Source of the DNA: Pirellulales bacterium
Lineage (GTDB): Bacteria; Planctomycetota; Planctomycetia; Pirellulales; Lacipirellulaceae
Direction: 5' to 3'
Assembly (NCBI GenBank): GCA_028279215.1
Contig: JANQOF010000067.1
Location: 41,552-105,551 of the forward strand
Length of the DNA stretch: 64,000 nt
Part shown: positions 1-8,397 of the stretch, piece after piece
Position numbering within the stretch: the first letter of the stretch is position 1
Layout: each line of letters starts with the position of its first letter
Notes under the pieces: model-generated
Seen by the model: the letters and a program-made list of their open reading frames with translations, nothing else
Database searches by the model: none
Told to the model about the DNA's origin: nothing
Position numbers and translations under genes: made by a program

Positions 1-176
1 TGATGCGGTGTTTGGGCCGCGATTCCGTGCGTGACGAGCTGCTGATGCAGATGCCGGCTGGTTTCGACCTCCTCGCCGCTTGGCTCCGGATGTTGATGCA
101 AATGGCGCCGCAATGCCACCATTTCGTCCGCGTGTCGATCGATTCGATCCCAAAGTTCCTGACGCCAATCGTGCAT
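1..176 (-). CDS. M20 family metallopeptidase/amidohydrolase, N-terminal fragment cut by window edge
   Basis: Reading the minus strand from an ATG at 176-174 gives an open frame running off the left edge (58 codons visible). The start reads MHDWRQELWDRID, followed by ALRRHLHQHPEPSGEE. The 'RRxLHxxPExSxxE' block is the N-terminal signature of M20D amidohydrolases (hippurate hydrolase / N-acyl amino acid amidohydrolase type), which remove acyl groups from amino acids using a two-metal centre. The catalytic residues lie outside the window, so substrate and completeness cannot be judged. It is transcribed away from the lptF/G-type gene, which is also on the minus strand. Confidence 0.75.
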   Translation of the reverse strand, partial: MHDWRQELWDRIDRHADEMVALRRHLHQHPEPSGEEVETSRHLHQQLVTHGIAAQTPH

Positions 177-219
177 GAAAATAGCCGCAAGTGTTAGCCG
201 CCCCGCAAAGCGCGTCGTT

Positions 220-241
220 AGCCGCGCCACGTAGCGAAGCG
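220..241 (+). repeat. Copy of a 22-bp dispersed intergenic repeat (REP-like)
   Basis: The 22 bases beginning AGCCGCGCC and ending GCGAAGCG recur, with about two mismatches, at 5518-5539 (plus) and 23639-23660 (minus), always between genes. The surrounding 180-250 stretch holds further partial iterations (GTTAGCCGC, GCGTCGTTAG). Function is unknown; a REP-like intergenic sequence is the simplest description. Confidence 0.5.
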
Positions 242-343
242 TGTCGTTAGAAGCGCTAGTGGCAGGTGAAACGGCAGCGCTCACTACCTATAGCCTACCA
301 CGCTGAACGCAAGATTGCCTACGCGGATGTTACCAAGTGCGTG

Positions 344-1483
344 CTACCGCCGCAGCGAATCGGCCAGGTAGACCGCCACGGGGCAGAAGATGATCAGCGG
401 CAACCAAGCCGCCAGCGCCGGTCGCAACCATCCCGAGATGCCGAGCGATTGGCATCCCAGCGACACGGCGAAGAACAGCGCGACCACGAGTGTCGCCATG
501 CCGATCGCCACGAATGGGTTGCGATTGCTTCGCGAAACGATAAGCGGCAGCCCAAGGAACAGCAGCGTGCCATCCAAGAACGGTTGCAGGAGACGCGAGT
601 GGATGGCCACCCGCACGTCGTTGCCCAGGTCGATACTAGGACTGCGAAGCTCGCTGACCAACTCGGCCGTCGAAGCAAATTCGCGCCATACGGCGCTGCC
701 GGTGAGTATTTCGAACGTCACGTCGCTAACGACGAATAGCTGGTCGTCTTCCAACCATTCAGCGTCGCGGGGAGTAACGACCACCAACCGATCGTCGACG
801 CTCAGCGATGGCTTCTCGCGAAGCTCGGATGGGCTTCTCACGCCGGTCAGCAGGTAGCCGCTCGGACGTTGTCCTTCGGCTGGCATGTACTTGGCTTCCG
901 CAGCGGCGACTTGCCGGCCGTACTTCGACAACTCCGATGGCAAGATGAAGTTCGGCCCGACGATGGTTTGCGTCGCCACAATCGCCTCGGCTCCATCAAT
1001 TAGGATGTCCGACCGGTTGTCGTATTGCGAGACGATCTTCTCGGCCTGATCGCCGCCAATGTTGCGCGAGTCAACAGCCAGGTGCTCTCGAATCTGCGGC
1101 ATCACGACTTCCCGGTTCGCCGCGGCCAGCAGGCCAACGGCGATTGCCGCAATCAGGACGGGGCGGAGCACCCGTAACCGCGACACGCCGGCTGCCATGA
1201 GCGCCGTAAGCTCGTTGTAGCGTTCGATCCAGGTAACCGTGAACATAGCGGCCACCAACGCCAGGATGCCGCTGGTTTGGTCAAAAATGGCGATGGCTCT
1301 GTAGGAATAAAACTCGGCGAGCACCTGCAGTAGGCCCTGGTCTTTGCTGCGGGAGAAGGTGATGAAATGATCGATGTTGGTGAACGCGTCGATCACGATG
1401 AATAGCCCCGTCAAGCTGACGTAACAGATGCAGAAGATCTGCACAAACTGTAGCAGCAGGTAGCGGTCGACGATGCGCAGCAT
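344..1483 (-). CDS. LptF/LptG (YjgP/YjgQ) family permease
   Basis: A 379-residue inner-membrane protein. The N-terminus (MLRIVDRYLLLQFVQIF) has the amphipathic start and first membrane helix typical of the LptF/LptG family, with further helices near residues 60-80 and 100-125, a soluble periplasmic domain in the middle (about 130-290), and three C-terminal helices (about 295-375). Family members form the LptB2FG transporter that extracts lipopolysaccharide-like lipids from the inner membrane. Only one such gene is here, so F and G cannot be told apart and the partner must lie elsewhere. It is divergent from comF, with a shared intergenic region of about 160 bp. Confidence 0.85.
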   Translation of the reverse strand: MLRIVDRYLLLQFVQIFCICYVSLTGLFIVIDAFTNIDHFITFSRSKDQGLLQVLAEFYSYRAIAIFDQTSGILALVAAMFTVTWIERYNELTALMAAGVSRLRVLRPVLIAAIAVGLLAAANREVVMPQIREHLAVDSRNIGGDQAEKIVSQYDNRSDILIDGAEAIVATQTIVGPNFILPSELSKYGRQVAAAEAKYMPAEGQRPSGYLLTGVRSPSELREKPSLSVDDRLVVVTPRDAEWLEDDQLFVVSDVTFEILTGSAVWREFASTAELVSELRSPSIDLGNDVRVAIHSRLLQPFLDGTLLFLGLPLIVSRSNRNPFVAIGMATLVVALFFAVSLGCQSLGISGWLRPALAAWLPLIIFCPVAVYLADSLRR

Positions 1484-1647
1484 GCTGGCGGGCTCGGACA
1501 GGGGGCAAACGGAAGTAGGGAAGTGGCGAAGGGTACGAAACGCTCACGCACCACGTCAAGTCGACCAGGCCAGGGTGCGTGCTAGCACAGCGGCTATCGA
1601 CTACAATACGCGGTCTACGAGCCCGTCCTGCGCACGGTGCAGCCAAC

Positions 1648-2421
1648 ATGCTTCACTTTCACCACTACCTTGGTTCGATCGGTGACTCCGTCGTGAATTG
1701 TCGCGAGCGGATGCTGGAGCTGGTTTTTCCGCCTGCGTGCGCTTCATGCGGGGGTGCGCTCGAGTCGTCAGGACCGGCGTCGTTGTGCGACGCGTGCATC
1801 GGTCAGCTTGGTGAGTTCGCTGCTCCGTTTTGCTTCGGATGCGGCGCCTCGGTGCCGGTGGCGCTTCCCGAGGGAAACACCTGCGGCCACTGTGGCGGCG
1901 AGCGCCCGCGCTACCATCGCGCGATCGCACTCGCGCCGTACGATGGATTGCTGCGCGACCTGATTCTGCGGGCGAAGAAACCACATGGCGAGCTTGTGGC
2001 CGCAGCGCTCGCTCGCCGACTGATGCGTGAGCAGGGCGATCGGCTTAGCGAACTGGACATCGATGTGGTTTGCGCCGTTCCGATGCACTGGCGGCGACGC
2101 CTACGCCGGCTGTGCAACTCGCCCGCCACCATCGCCGAGGTAGTTGCTCTTGAACTCGGCGTGCCGTTGGCCACCGACTTGATAAGACGGGTTCGCGCTA
2201 CCAAGCCGCAGTACGCGCTACCGCCCAGTGGACGAGCCGAAAATGTTCGTCGGGCTTTCGCGTTGAGGGCCGGATATCAGTTAGATTCCGCACATGTGTT
2301 GTTGGTGGACGATGTCCTCACAACCGCGGCCACCTGCAACGAGGCTGTCCGAGCACTACGCCGAGCCGGGGCGCGCGACGTGTCGATAGCAGTGATTGGG
2401 CGCAGTTATTCGGGTCGTTAG
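1648..2421 (+). CDS. ComF family protein (phosphoribosyltransferase-like, zinc-finger N-terminus)
   Basis: A 257-residue protein. The N-terminal half carries four cysteine pairs (CASCGG, CDAC, CFGCG, CGHCGG) forming the double zinc ribbon of ComF proteins. The C-terminal half is a type I phosphoribosyltransferase fold ending in the PRPP loop VLLVDDVLTTAAT. ComF proteins are linked to DNA uptake and recombination in competent bacteria, although most carriers have no known competence, so the role here is unproven. The frame is open from a GTG at 1579, but ATG at 1648 or 1711 is more likely; the cysteine region begins right after 1711. Confidence 0.88.
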   Translation: MLHFHHYLGSIGDSVVNCRERMLELVFPPACASCGGALESSGPASLCDACIGQLGEFAAPFCFGCGASVPVALPEGNTCGHCGGERPRYHRAIALAPYDGLLRDLILRAKKPHGELVAAALARRLMREQGDRLSELDIDVVCAVPMHWRRRLRRLCNSPATIAEVVALELGVPLATDLIRRVRATKPQYALPPSGRAENVRRAFALRAGYQLDSAHVLLVDDVLTTAATCNEAVRALRRAGARDVSIAVIGRSYSGR

Positions 2422-2543
2422 CCACGCGCGGGTTTCGTTGCTTGCCAACGCCGCGTTTGTCGAGAGAATAGTTTTGCCGGCGGGCGTCGGTTTTACGATT
2501 AGGTAAACAGCGCCTGCCCCCGTCCCTCCCCGCTGTGGTGCCC

Positions 2544-3611
2544 ATGGCCGCCAAGTCGTCAACTGTTCCGCCCGCTGGCAAGCGGCCCCTCGATCCGTTC
2601 CGTCGTGCGGTGCTGCGCGGTTTGGCGGTGTTGTTGCCACCGCTGCTGACGATTGTGATCTTCTTGTGGGTCGGAAGCACGGTGATCACCTACATGCTCG
2701 AGCCGCTGGAGAACGGTTCGCGATGGTTGTTGATGGAGTATGCCACCGACATCCAGCCTAGCAATGCCAAGGCGACGCCAGTCTACGAATCGGACGAAGA
2801 GCCCGTCGACACCCAGCGCACAGACCCCAAAGACGAAGCCAACGCCGGCGAGACCGACGCACAGACCAAACCCGATAAACCGCCCGTCCCCAAGCGCGGC
2901 GACGCACAACCCGCCTACTACATGATCGACGGCAAGCCGTACGTGCGAACGGCCGACGAGCGGTACGTACCGCTTACTGTACAGCAGGAAGTCCAGCATC
3001 GCGTTACTCGAAGGTCGAGCGCCGAGGAAATCTATCGCGAGTATTTCAACCGCACGTGGCTCGACCGGCGTTTCGTCATCCCGGTGTTCTTGGGGGTCTT
3101 TATTCTTGTCCTCTACCTGCTTGGCAAGTTCCTGGCCGCTGGAGTGGGGCGATTCCTGTGGGCTCAATTTGAAAGCCTGATTAAACGCCTGCCGCTGGTG
3201 AGCAACGTCTACTCGTCGGTGAAGCAAGTCACCGACTTTATGTTCACCGAACCCCACTTGCAGGCGACTCGGGTGGTTGCCATCGAGTACCCGCGCCGCG
3301 GAATCTGGACGCTGGCGATGGTGACTGGAGAAAGCATGCTCGACATTCGGGCTGCCGCGAACGAACCGGTTCTCAGTGTGTTGGTTCCCACCTCGCCGAT
3401 GCCGTTCACTGGCTTCACGATGACGGTGCGAAAGAGTGAGACCATTGATCTGAACATCACGATGGACCAGGCATTGCAGTTCATCGTCAGTTGCGGTGTT
3501 GTTGTGCCGCCACATCAATTGGCGACCGACGTCGACGACCGCGATCGCATCCTGTCGGCCGACTCGGCCCACTCGATGCCGCCGCCCATGCGGACGAAAC
3601 CCGAAGAGTGA
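2544..3611 (+). CDS. DUF502 family membrane protein
   Basis: A 355-residue protein with two membrane segments, one near residues 20-50 (RGLAVLLPPLLTIVIFLWVG) and one near 175-195. A long charged, Pro/Asp/Glu-rich insertion (about residues 70-140) separates them. The C-terminal half, with RLPLVSNVYSSVKQ and LVPTSPMPFTGF, is the conserved DUF502 core. The family is widespread and of unknown function. The ATG at 2544 is preferred over upstream GTG codons at 2535 and 2538. hemC starts 9 bases after its stop, so the two are probably cotranscribed. Confidence 0.85.
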   Translation: MAAKSSTVPPAGKRPLDPFRRAVLRGLAVLLPPLLTIVIFLWVGSTVITYMLEPLENGSRWLLMEYATDIQPSNAKATPVYESDEEPVDTQRTDPKDEANAGETDAQTKPDKPPVPKRGDAQPAYYMIDGKPYVRTADERYVPLTVQQEVQHRVTRRSSAEEIYREYFNRTWLDRRFVIPVFLGVFILVLYLLGKFLAAGVGRFLWAQFESLIKRLPLVSNVYSSVKQVTDFMFTEPHLQATRVVAIEYPRRGIWTLAMVTGESMLDIRAAANEPVLSVLVPTSPMPFTGFTMTVRKSETIDLNITMDQALQFIVSCGVVVPPHQLATDVDDRDRILSADSAHSMPPPMRTKPEE

Positions 3612-3620
3612 GGAATCGCC

Positions 3621-4535
3621 GTGGGCAATCAACCGCTGCGATTAGGCACTCGCCGCAGCAAACTTGCTCGCTGGCAAGCCGATTGGACTGCCGCTCGCCT
3701 CGCAAGTCTCGGCACACAAGTCAAGATCGTTGAAATCACTACGACGGGCGACATCGATCAGTCGCACGACGTGGCGGCAATTGGCGCTGTTGGGCTGTTC
3801 ACCAAGGAAATCCAGCGCGCCGTACTCGACGAAACCGTCGACTTTGCCGTTCACAGCCTGAAGGACCTACCGACCACGCTCGTGCCCGGACTCACGATTG
3901 CCGCGGTGCCCGAGCGCGCCGAAGTGGCCGACGCGCTGGTCGCCCGAGGCGAGTCGTCGCTTGCCGATCTTCCCACCGGCGCAAAGATCGGCACCGGCAG
4001 CCTTCGGCGGCGCGCGCAACTGTTGCGCATGCGCCCCGATCTTGAGTTGGCCGATATTCGTGGCAACGTGGATACGAGACTGCGAAAGCTCGACGATGGC
4101 CAGTATGACGCAGTCGTGCTGGCTGCCGCCGGATTGACACGGCTGGGGCTCATCGATCGCGTGACGCAGATGCTATCAGTCGACCAAGTGCTGCCAGCAC
4201 CAGGTCAAGGAGCGCTGGCAATCGAATGTCGCGACGGCGATCAAACGGTGTTCGACGCGCTGACGCCGCTCAACGACTGGGCGGCTCGCGCTGAGGTTGA
4301 AGCCGAACGGGCAATGCTCGCCCGTGTCGAAGGGGGATGCCTGGCGGCCATCGGGGCGTACGCGACGTCCGTAGACGAACAACTTCACCTACGCGCCGCG
4401 ATTCTCAGCGGCGACGGAACTGAGCGACTGTACGCCGACGCAAGTGGTGCGCCGCGCGACGCGCACTCAGTTGGTGTCACAGCGGGCGACGATTTGCTCG
4501 CGCAAGGCGCGGCACGGCTACTGCAGCACCGCTAG
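3621..4535 (+). CDS. hemC: Hydroxymethylbilane synthase (porphobilinogen deaminase)
   Basis: A 304-residue enzyme starting at GTG with LRLGTRRSKLARWQA, the typical N-terminal substrate-binding motif. It polymerises four porphobilinogen units into hydroxymethylbilane in tetrapyrrole synthesis, in the cytoplasm. Cys240 in EGGCLAAIGAYA matches the cysteine that carries the dipyrromethane cofactor. Conserved blocks AVHSLKDLPT, GTGSLRRRAQL, DIRGNVDTRL and LPAPGQGALAIE are all intact, and the length matches the family (about 300). It lies directly downstream of the DUF502 gene. Confidence 0.97.
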   Translation: MGNQPLRLGTRRSKLARWQADWTAARLASLGTQVKIVEITTTGDIDQSHDVAAIGAVGLFTKEIQRAVLDETVDFAVHSLKDLPTTLVPGLTIAAVPERAEVADALVARGESSLADLPTGAKIGTGSLRRRAQLLRMRPDLELADIRGNVDTRLRKLDDGQYDAVVLAAAGLTRLGLIDRVTQMLSVDQVLPAPGQGALAIECRDGDQTVFDALTPLNDWAARAEVEAERAMLARVEGGCLAAIGAYATSVDEQLHLRAAILSGDGTERLYADASGAPRDAHSVGVTAGDDLLAQGAARLLQHR

Positions 4536-4754
4536 CGGCAACTCGTGCCGATAGCAACGCCCATTGTCCCGCAAATGTTGCCGAAGGGCCAATGCCGGCA
4601 ATGCGTAGCCCGCAAACGCGATCTGGTTCGTATCTCACGCAGTCGCAAGTAGTTGCAATCTGTTCTTCCTGCCATCGACCAGTTTGGCACGCGCGGTGCT
4701 TACCAACGTGCCGCAACGTCAGGGGGGCATGACGCTAGCAACGCTCAGTAAGTC

Positions 4755-5507
4755 ATGCCATACGGAATGTACATGTCGGCTGAAGGCGCTCAGGTGCAAT
4801 CGCAGCGCCTGGAGGTCATCGCGAACAATCTAGCCAACGTGAACACGATCGGCTTCAAGCCCGACGTGGCCGGTTTTCAAGCGCGACTGGCCGAGGCGAT
4901 TCAGCAGGGCGACGCGACTTACGGCGACCAATCCGACAACGATATCGGCGGTGGTGTCAGCATGTTCGACACGACCACCGACTTCTCTGCCGGCCGACTC
5001 CAGGAAACCGGCAACCAACTCGACCTCGCCATCATTGGCGGTGGGTTCTTTCAAGTACAGGACGAAAACGGCGAGCAGTTGCTAACCCGCGCCGGTGACT
5101 TCTCGATCGACAGTGAGAACCGGCTGATCAACCAACATGGCATGATGGTGCTCGACTCGGGCGGTAGCGAGATAACGCTCGAGCCGAGCATCCCCTGGGA
5201 AGTGTCCGCAGCGGGCGAGATCAGCCAGGCGGGGGTCAACGTTCCACTTGGGCTCGTAGCGCCTGAGTCGCTCGGTGACCTGGTGAAGGTTGGCAGCAAC
5301 TTGTTCCGCCCGATCGCGGACGTCAGCCCGCTTGAACCTAACCAGCGCGAAGTTCGTGCTGGTTTCCTCGAAATGTCGGCGTCGAATCCGACGCGTCAGA
5401 TGATGACGATGATCGAGACGACCCGAGCCTTTGAAGCCAACGTGCGGATCATTCAAAGCCACGACAGCATGTCGAGCAATCTGATCAGTCGTGTGCTGCA
5501 ACGATAG
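4755..5507 (+). CDS. flgF: Flagellar basal-body rod protein FlgF
   Basis: A 250-residue rod protein. The N-terminus (MYMSAEGAQVQSQRLEVIANNLANVNTIGFK) is the flagellar basal-body/hook motif, with the middle GGGFFQVQDENGEQLLTRAGDF and a C-terminal heptad helix (MTMIETTRAFEANVRIIQSHD). It forms the proximal rod. It is the first gene of the flgF-flgL cluster and is followed 72 bases later by flgG. Its paralogue flgG is longer and has the canonical distal-rod N-terminus, which is why this one is called flgF. Confidence 0.88.
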   Translation: MPYGMYMSAEGAQVQSQRLEVIANNLANVNTIGFKPDVAGFQARLAEAIQQGDATYGDQSDNDIGGGVSMFDTTTDFSAGRLQETGNQLDLAIIGGGFFQVQDENGEQLLTRAGDFSIDSENRLINQHGMMVLDSGGSEITLEPSIPWEVSAAGEISQAGVNVPLGLVAPESLGDLVKVGSNLFRPIADVSPLEPNQREVRAGFLEMSASNPTRQMMTMIETTRAFEANVRIIQSHDSMSSNLISRVLQR

Positions 5508-5517
5508 CCAATCTGAT

Positions 5518-5539
5518 AGCCGCGCGGCATAGCCAAGCG
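5518..5539 (+). repeat. Second copy of the 22-bp dispersed repeat
   Basis: Found between flgF and flgG. It differs from the copy at 220-241 at only a few positions (AGCCGCGCGGCATAGCCAAG, then CG). Confidence 0.4.
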
Positions 5540-5579
5540 GGCTTACCCTTTTCCAATACTCCAAACCCTCCTTTTTCCA

Positions 5580-6383
5580 ATGAGTGTCCAAACCCTCTAT
5601 ACGGCCGCCACTGGCATGGAAGCGCTCGAGACCAAACTCGACGTGATTGCCAACAACATGGCCAATATCAACACCACTGCGTTCAAAAAAGACCGAGCGA
5701 ACTTCGAAGACCTGTTCTATCGCCAGATTCGCGAACCAGGCGCGGTAAACGCCGATGGCAGCAGGACGCCAACCGGTATTGAAGTGGGATTGGGCGTTCG
5801 CGTGTCGAGCACCCAAAGCGACTACAAGCAAGGTGCGTTTCAGACCACCGAAAATGCACTCGACCTGGCGATCGAGGGCAACGGGTTCTTCCAAGTGCAG
5901 AATCCCAACGGAGGCGATCCGTTCTACACACGGGCAGGTAACTTCGGCATCAATGCCGACGGCGAAATCGTCCTCGGCTCGGCCAACACTGGATACCGTT
6001 TGGAACCAAACATCACTATCGCTCAAGACGTCGTCGAAGTGGTCATCTCTTCCGATGGGGTGATCCAAACCCGTACGGCTGGGCAAACCGATTTGCAACC
6101 CGGTGAACAGATCCAACTCGCCACGTTCATCAATCCGGATGGTCTGATCAAGATGGGCGACAATTTGTACTCCGCGACGATTGCATCGGGCCCAGTGGAG
6201 ATCGGCAACCCCGGCGATCCCGGTTTTGGGCAAGTCCGTCAAGGCGTGCTCGAAGCCTCCAACGTCGACCCGGTCACCGAGCTGATCGATCTGATCACCA
6301 CTCAGCGAGCGTTCGAACTCAACTCGCAAGTCGTCCAGGCGGGCGACCAGATTATGCAAGTGGTCGCCAATATTCGGCGATAG
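5580..6383 (+). CDS. flgG: Flagellar basal-body distal rod protein FlgG
   Basis: A 267-residue protein beginning MSVQTLYTAATGMEALETKLDVIANNMANINT, a very typical FlgG N-terminus. The GNGFFQVQNPNGGDPFYTRAG segment and the C-terminal QGVLEASNVDPVTELIDLI ... QRAFELNSQ block are intact. It forms the distal rod that crosses the periplasm towards the L and P rings encoded just downstream. Length matches the family (about 260). Confidence 0.96.
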   Translation: MSVQTLYTAATGMEALETKLDVIANNMANINTTAFKKDRANFEDLFYRQIREPGAVNADGSRTPTGIEVGLGVRVSSTQSDYKQGAFQTTENALDLAIEGNGFFQVQNPNGGDPFYTRAGNFGINADGEIVLGSANTGYRLEPNITIAQDVVEVVISSDGVIQTRTAGQTDLQPGEQIQLATFINPDGLIKMGDNLYSATIASGPVEIGNPGDPGFGQVRQGVLEASNVDPVTELIDLITTQRAFELNSQVVQAGDQIMQVVANIRR

Positions 6384-6414
6384 CTTCCCGACCTCTAGTC
6401 TTTGAAGCGGTGAC

Positions 6415-7605
6415 GTGAGCCTTTCCACACATTCCAAACTTGTCACACTAGTTGCCAGCGTTCTAGCGCCGCTGATGGGGCAGCTTGCCTTCTCGGCTGA
6501 TATTGTGCTGCGCGACAAGATTGCGCCGGTCAAATCGGTCGTGTCGTTGGGTGACATTGCCGACATCCAAGCCACAAGCCTGGCGGAGCGCCAGCGTCTT
6601 GCGCTAACTCCGTTGTGGGTATCGCCGCCGCTAGGCGAGCAACGATTCGTAACCTCTCAACAGGTTATCGACATCCTGGTACACCACGGCTTCGATCCGG
6701 CAAGGCTTAACGTCTATGGCGCGCCGCGGGTGGCGATTGGTTGGAAACGCCCTGCCGAGGCTGAACAGCCAGCGAAGGAGGATACGCCTAGTGGCGATCA
6801 GAATCTTCCGGCCACCAACTCCATGGGTTTCCGGGTTCCACGCGCCGCATCGCTTTTCAAGCCCGACGAAGCGCACAAACGCGATCCCGTCTTCTTGTCG
6901 ACGGTGCAGCGCGAACAACTGGCCGACCAAGTACGCGAAGCGGTGATGATGTACATTGAAGATCAAACCGGTAAAGTCGGCCTGATCGAGGTGGAGTTAT
7001 CTCTACAGCAACGGCAAGGCGACTTGCTGAGCCTGCAAAAGAGCGACGTCTCGGTCGCTGGCGGCCAAGCGCCTTGGACGGGTCGGCAACGGTTCGACAT
7101 CGAGTTCGACAGCGAAAAAGGCCCGCTCAAGCTTAGCCTGTACGCGATAGTGTACGACACCACCCCAGTGCTTGTCGCCAAGCGGCCAATCGCACGCGGG
7201 CAGTTGATCACGGCAGCCGACGTGGCCATTGGGAAACCGCCTCGCAACGCTCGTGTCGCGGCCGGTCGCGTGCCGGTGTACTCCCTCGAAGAATCCCTGG
7301 GCAAGGAAGCGGGACGGGCGGTTCGCGAAGGCCAAATCGTCACGACCGAGATGTGCCTGGAGCCGCAGATGATCGAACGAGGGGCGCTGGTATCGGTTGT
7401 CTCCGCGGGCAGCGGAATCGTCATTCGTCGCCAGGCTACAGCGACTCGCGACGCCCGCTACGGCGACGTCACCGAAGTTCAACTGCTCGACTCGCGCGAG
7501 CGACTCGTCGCTCGCGTCGTCGGACATGGTGAACTGGCAACGCTTGGCAGCTCGCTGCGTCCTCGCACCGCGTCCGGTGCACGTCAAACCCCCAAGTACC
7601 GTTAG
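6415..7605 (+). CDS. flgA: Flagellar basal-body P-ring formation chaperone FlgA (SAF domain)
   Basis: A 396-residue protein starting at GTG, with a signal peptide (VTLVASVLAPLMGQLAFSA). The C-terminal region (about 250-385), including VLVAKRPIARGQLITAADV and AGSGIVIRRQATATRDA, is the SAF/ChapFlgA domain that assists periplasmic P-ring assembly. It is longer than enterobacterial FlgA (about 220) because of an N-terminal domain of roughly 200 residues, a size also found in other phyla. It lies between flgG and flgH. Confidence 0.87.
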   Translation: MSLSTHSKLVTLVASVLAPLMGQLAFSADIVLRDKIAPVKSVVSLGDIADIQATSLAERQRLALTPLWVSPPLGEQRFVTSQQVIDILVHHGFDPARLNVYGAPRVAIGWKRPAEAEQPAKEDTPSGDQNLPATNSMGFRVPRAASLFKPDEAHKRDPVFLSTVQREQLADQVREAVMMYIEDQTGKVGLIEVELSLQQRQGDLLSLQKSDVSVAGGQAPWTGRQRFDIEFDSEKGPLKLSLYAIVYDTTPVLVAKRPIARGQLITAADVAIGKPPRNARVAAGRVPVYSLEESLGKEAGRAVREGQIVTTEMCLEPQMIERGALVSVVSAGSGIVIRRQATATRDARYGDVTEVQLLDSRERLVARVVGHGELATLGSSLRPRTASGARQTPKYR

Positions 7606-7610
7606 AGAAT

Positions 7611-8345
7611 GTGGCCATGCAGATTCAGACCAATATGATCGCTTCACGAACCACAGCAATCACCCGCCTGACGACTGCGTTGCTGGCGATGGTGGCGGCG
7701 AGCAACATTGCGACGGCGCAGGAGGGAAGCTTGCTAGCCGCACAGATCCCGACCGACGATGGGACTCCGCCCGCGCAGATGCCACTGACGTTGGAAAACA
7801 CGTCGTACCTGTTCCAGCCACTGCCTCCCGAAGCGCAGCGCGAATTGAAACGGGAAGACTCCATCATCGTGCTGGTCGACTACCGCACGGCCATGAATAG
7901 CGATGGTAGTACGCAAAGTCGTAAACAGGCCAATTTCAATGCGGCACTGCTTGAGTGGATCGGGTTCGACGGCAGCGACATATTCGCCGCCCCACAGTTT
8001 CGAGGCGACCCCGAGATTGCGGGCATCCTCAACAGTCAGTATCGCGCGCAAACCGAGTTGGAACTTGAGGATTCGCTGACCTTCCGCATCGCGGCGAAGA
8101 TCGTCGACATTCGCCCCAATGGAAACTTGGTGATCGAAGCCCATCGAACGGTCCGCAACAACGACGAGGTGTGGCAGCAATCGCTCACCGGCGTTGTGGC
8201 ACGTCAGTTTATCAATGCCGATCGCACCGTGCGCAGCGACGCCATTACCGATCTCTACATCGACAAACGCGAAATTGGGCAAGTCCGCGATGGGTATTCG
8301 CCCGGCTGGTTAACCAAGTGGTACGGCCGTTACAAACCATTCTAA
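7611..8345 (+). CDS. flgH: Flagellar L-ring protein FlgH
   Basis: A 244-residue protein. The C-terminal two-thirds carry the FlgH signature (FNAALLEW ... FDG, then LTFRIAAKIVDIRPNGNLVIEAHRTVRNNDE ... GVVARQFINADRTVRSDAITDLYIDKREIG). It builds the outer-membrane L ring. The start is GTG 7611 or ATG 7617. The signal peptide (TALLAMVAASNIATA) has no lipobox cysteine, whereas enterobacterial FlgH is a lipoprotein. It starts 5 bases after the flgA stop, so the genes are tightly coupled. Confidence 0.93.
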   Translation: MAMQIQTNMIASRTTAITRLTTALLAMVAASNIATAQEGSLLAAQIPTDDGTPPAQMPLTLENTSYLFQPLPPEAQRELKREDSIIVLVDYRTAMNSDGSTQSRKQANFNAALLEWIGFDGSDIFAAPQFRGDPEIAGILNSQYRAQTELELEDSLTFRIAAKIVDIRPNGNLVIEAHRTVRNNDEVWQQSLTGVVARQFINADRTVRSDAITDLYIDKREIGQVRDGYSPGWLTKWYGRYKPF

Positions 8346-8397
8346 CTTCTGATTGTCTGTCGGCCCCATCTACACCACTCACTCAAAGATTCTCGTC

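Noticed and set aside
2559..3632. 357-residue minus-strand ORF
   Set aside because: Shadow of the DUF502 gene; His/Arg/Gly-rich with no domain.
5082..6575. 497-residue ORF on the minus strand
   Set aside because: It is antisense to flgF, flgG and the start of flgA, all strongly supported; its protein is rich in Asp, Arg and His, as expected for the complement of GC-rich coding sequence.
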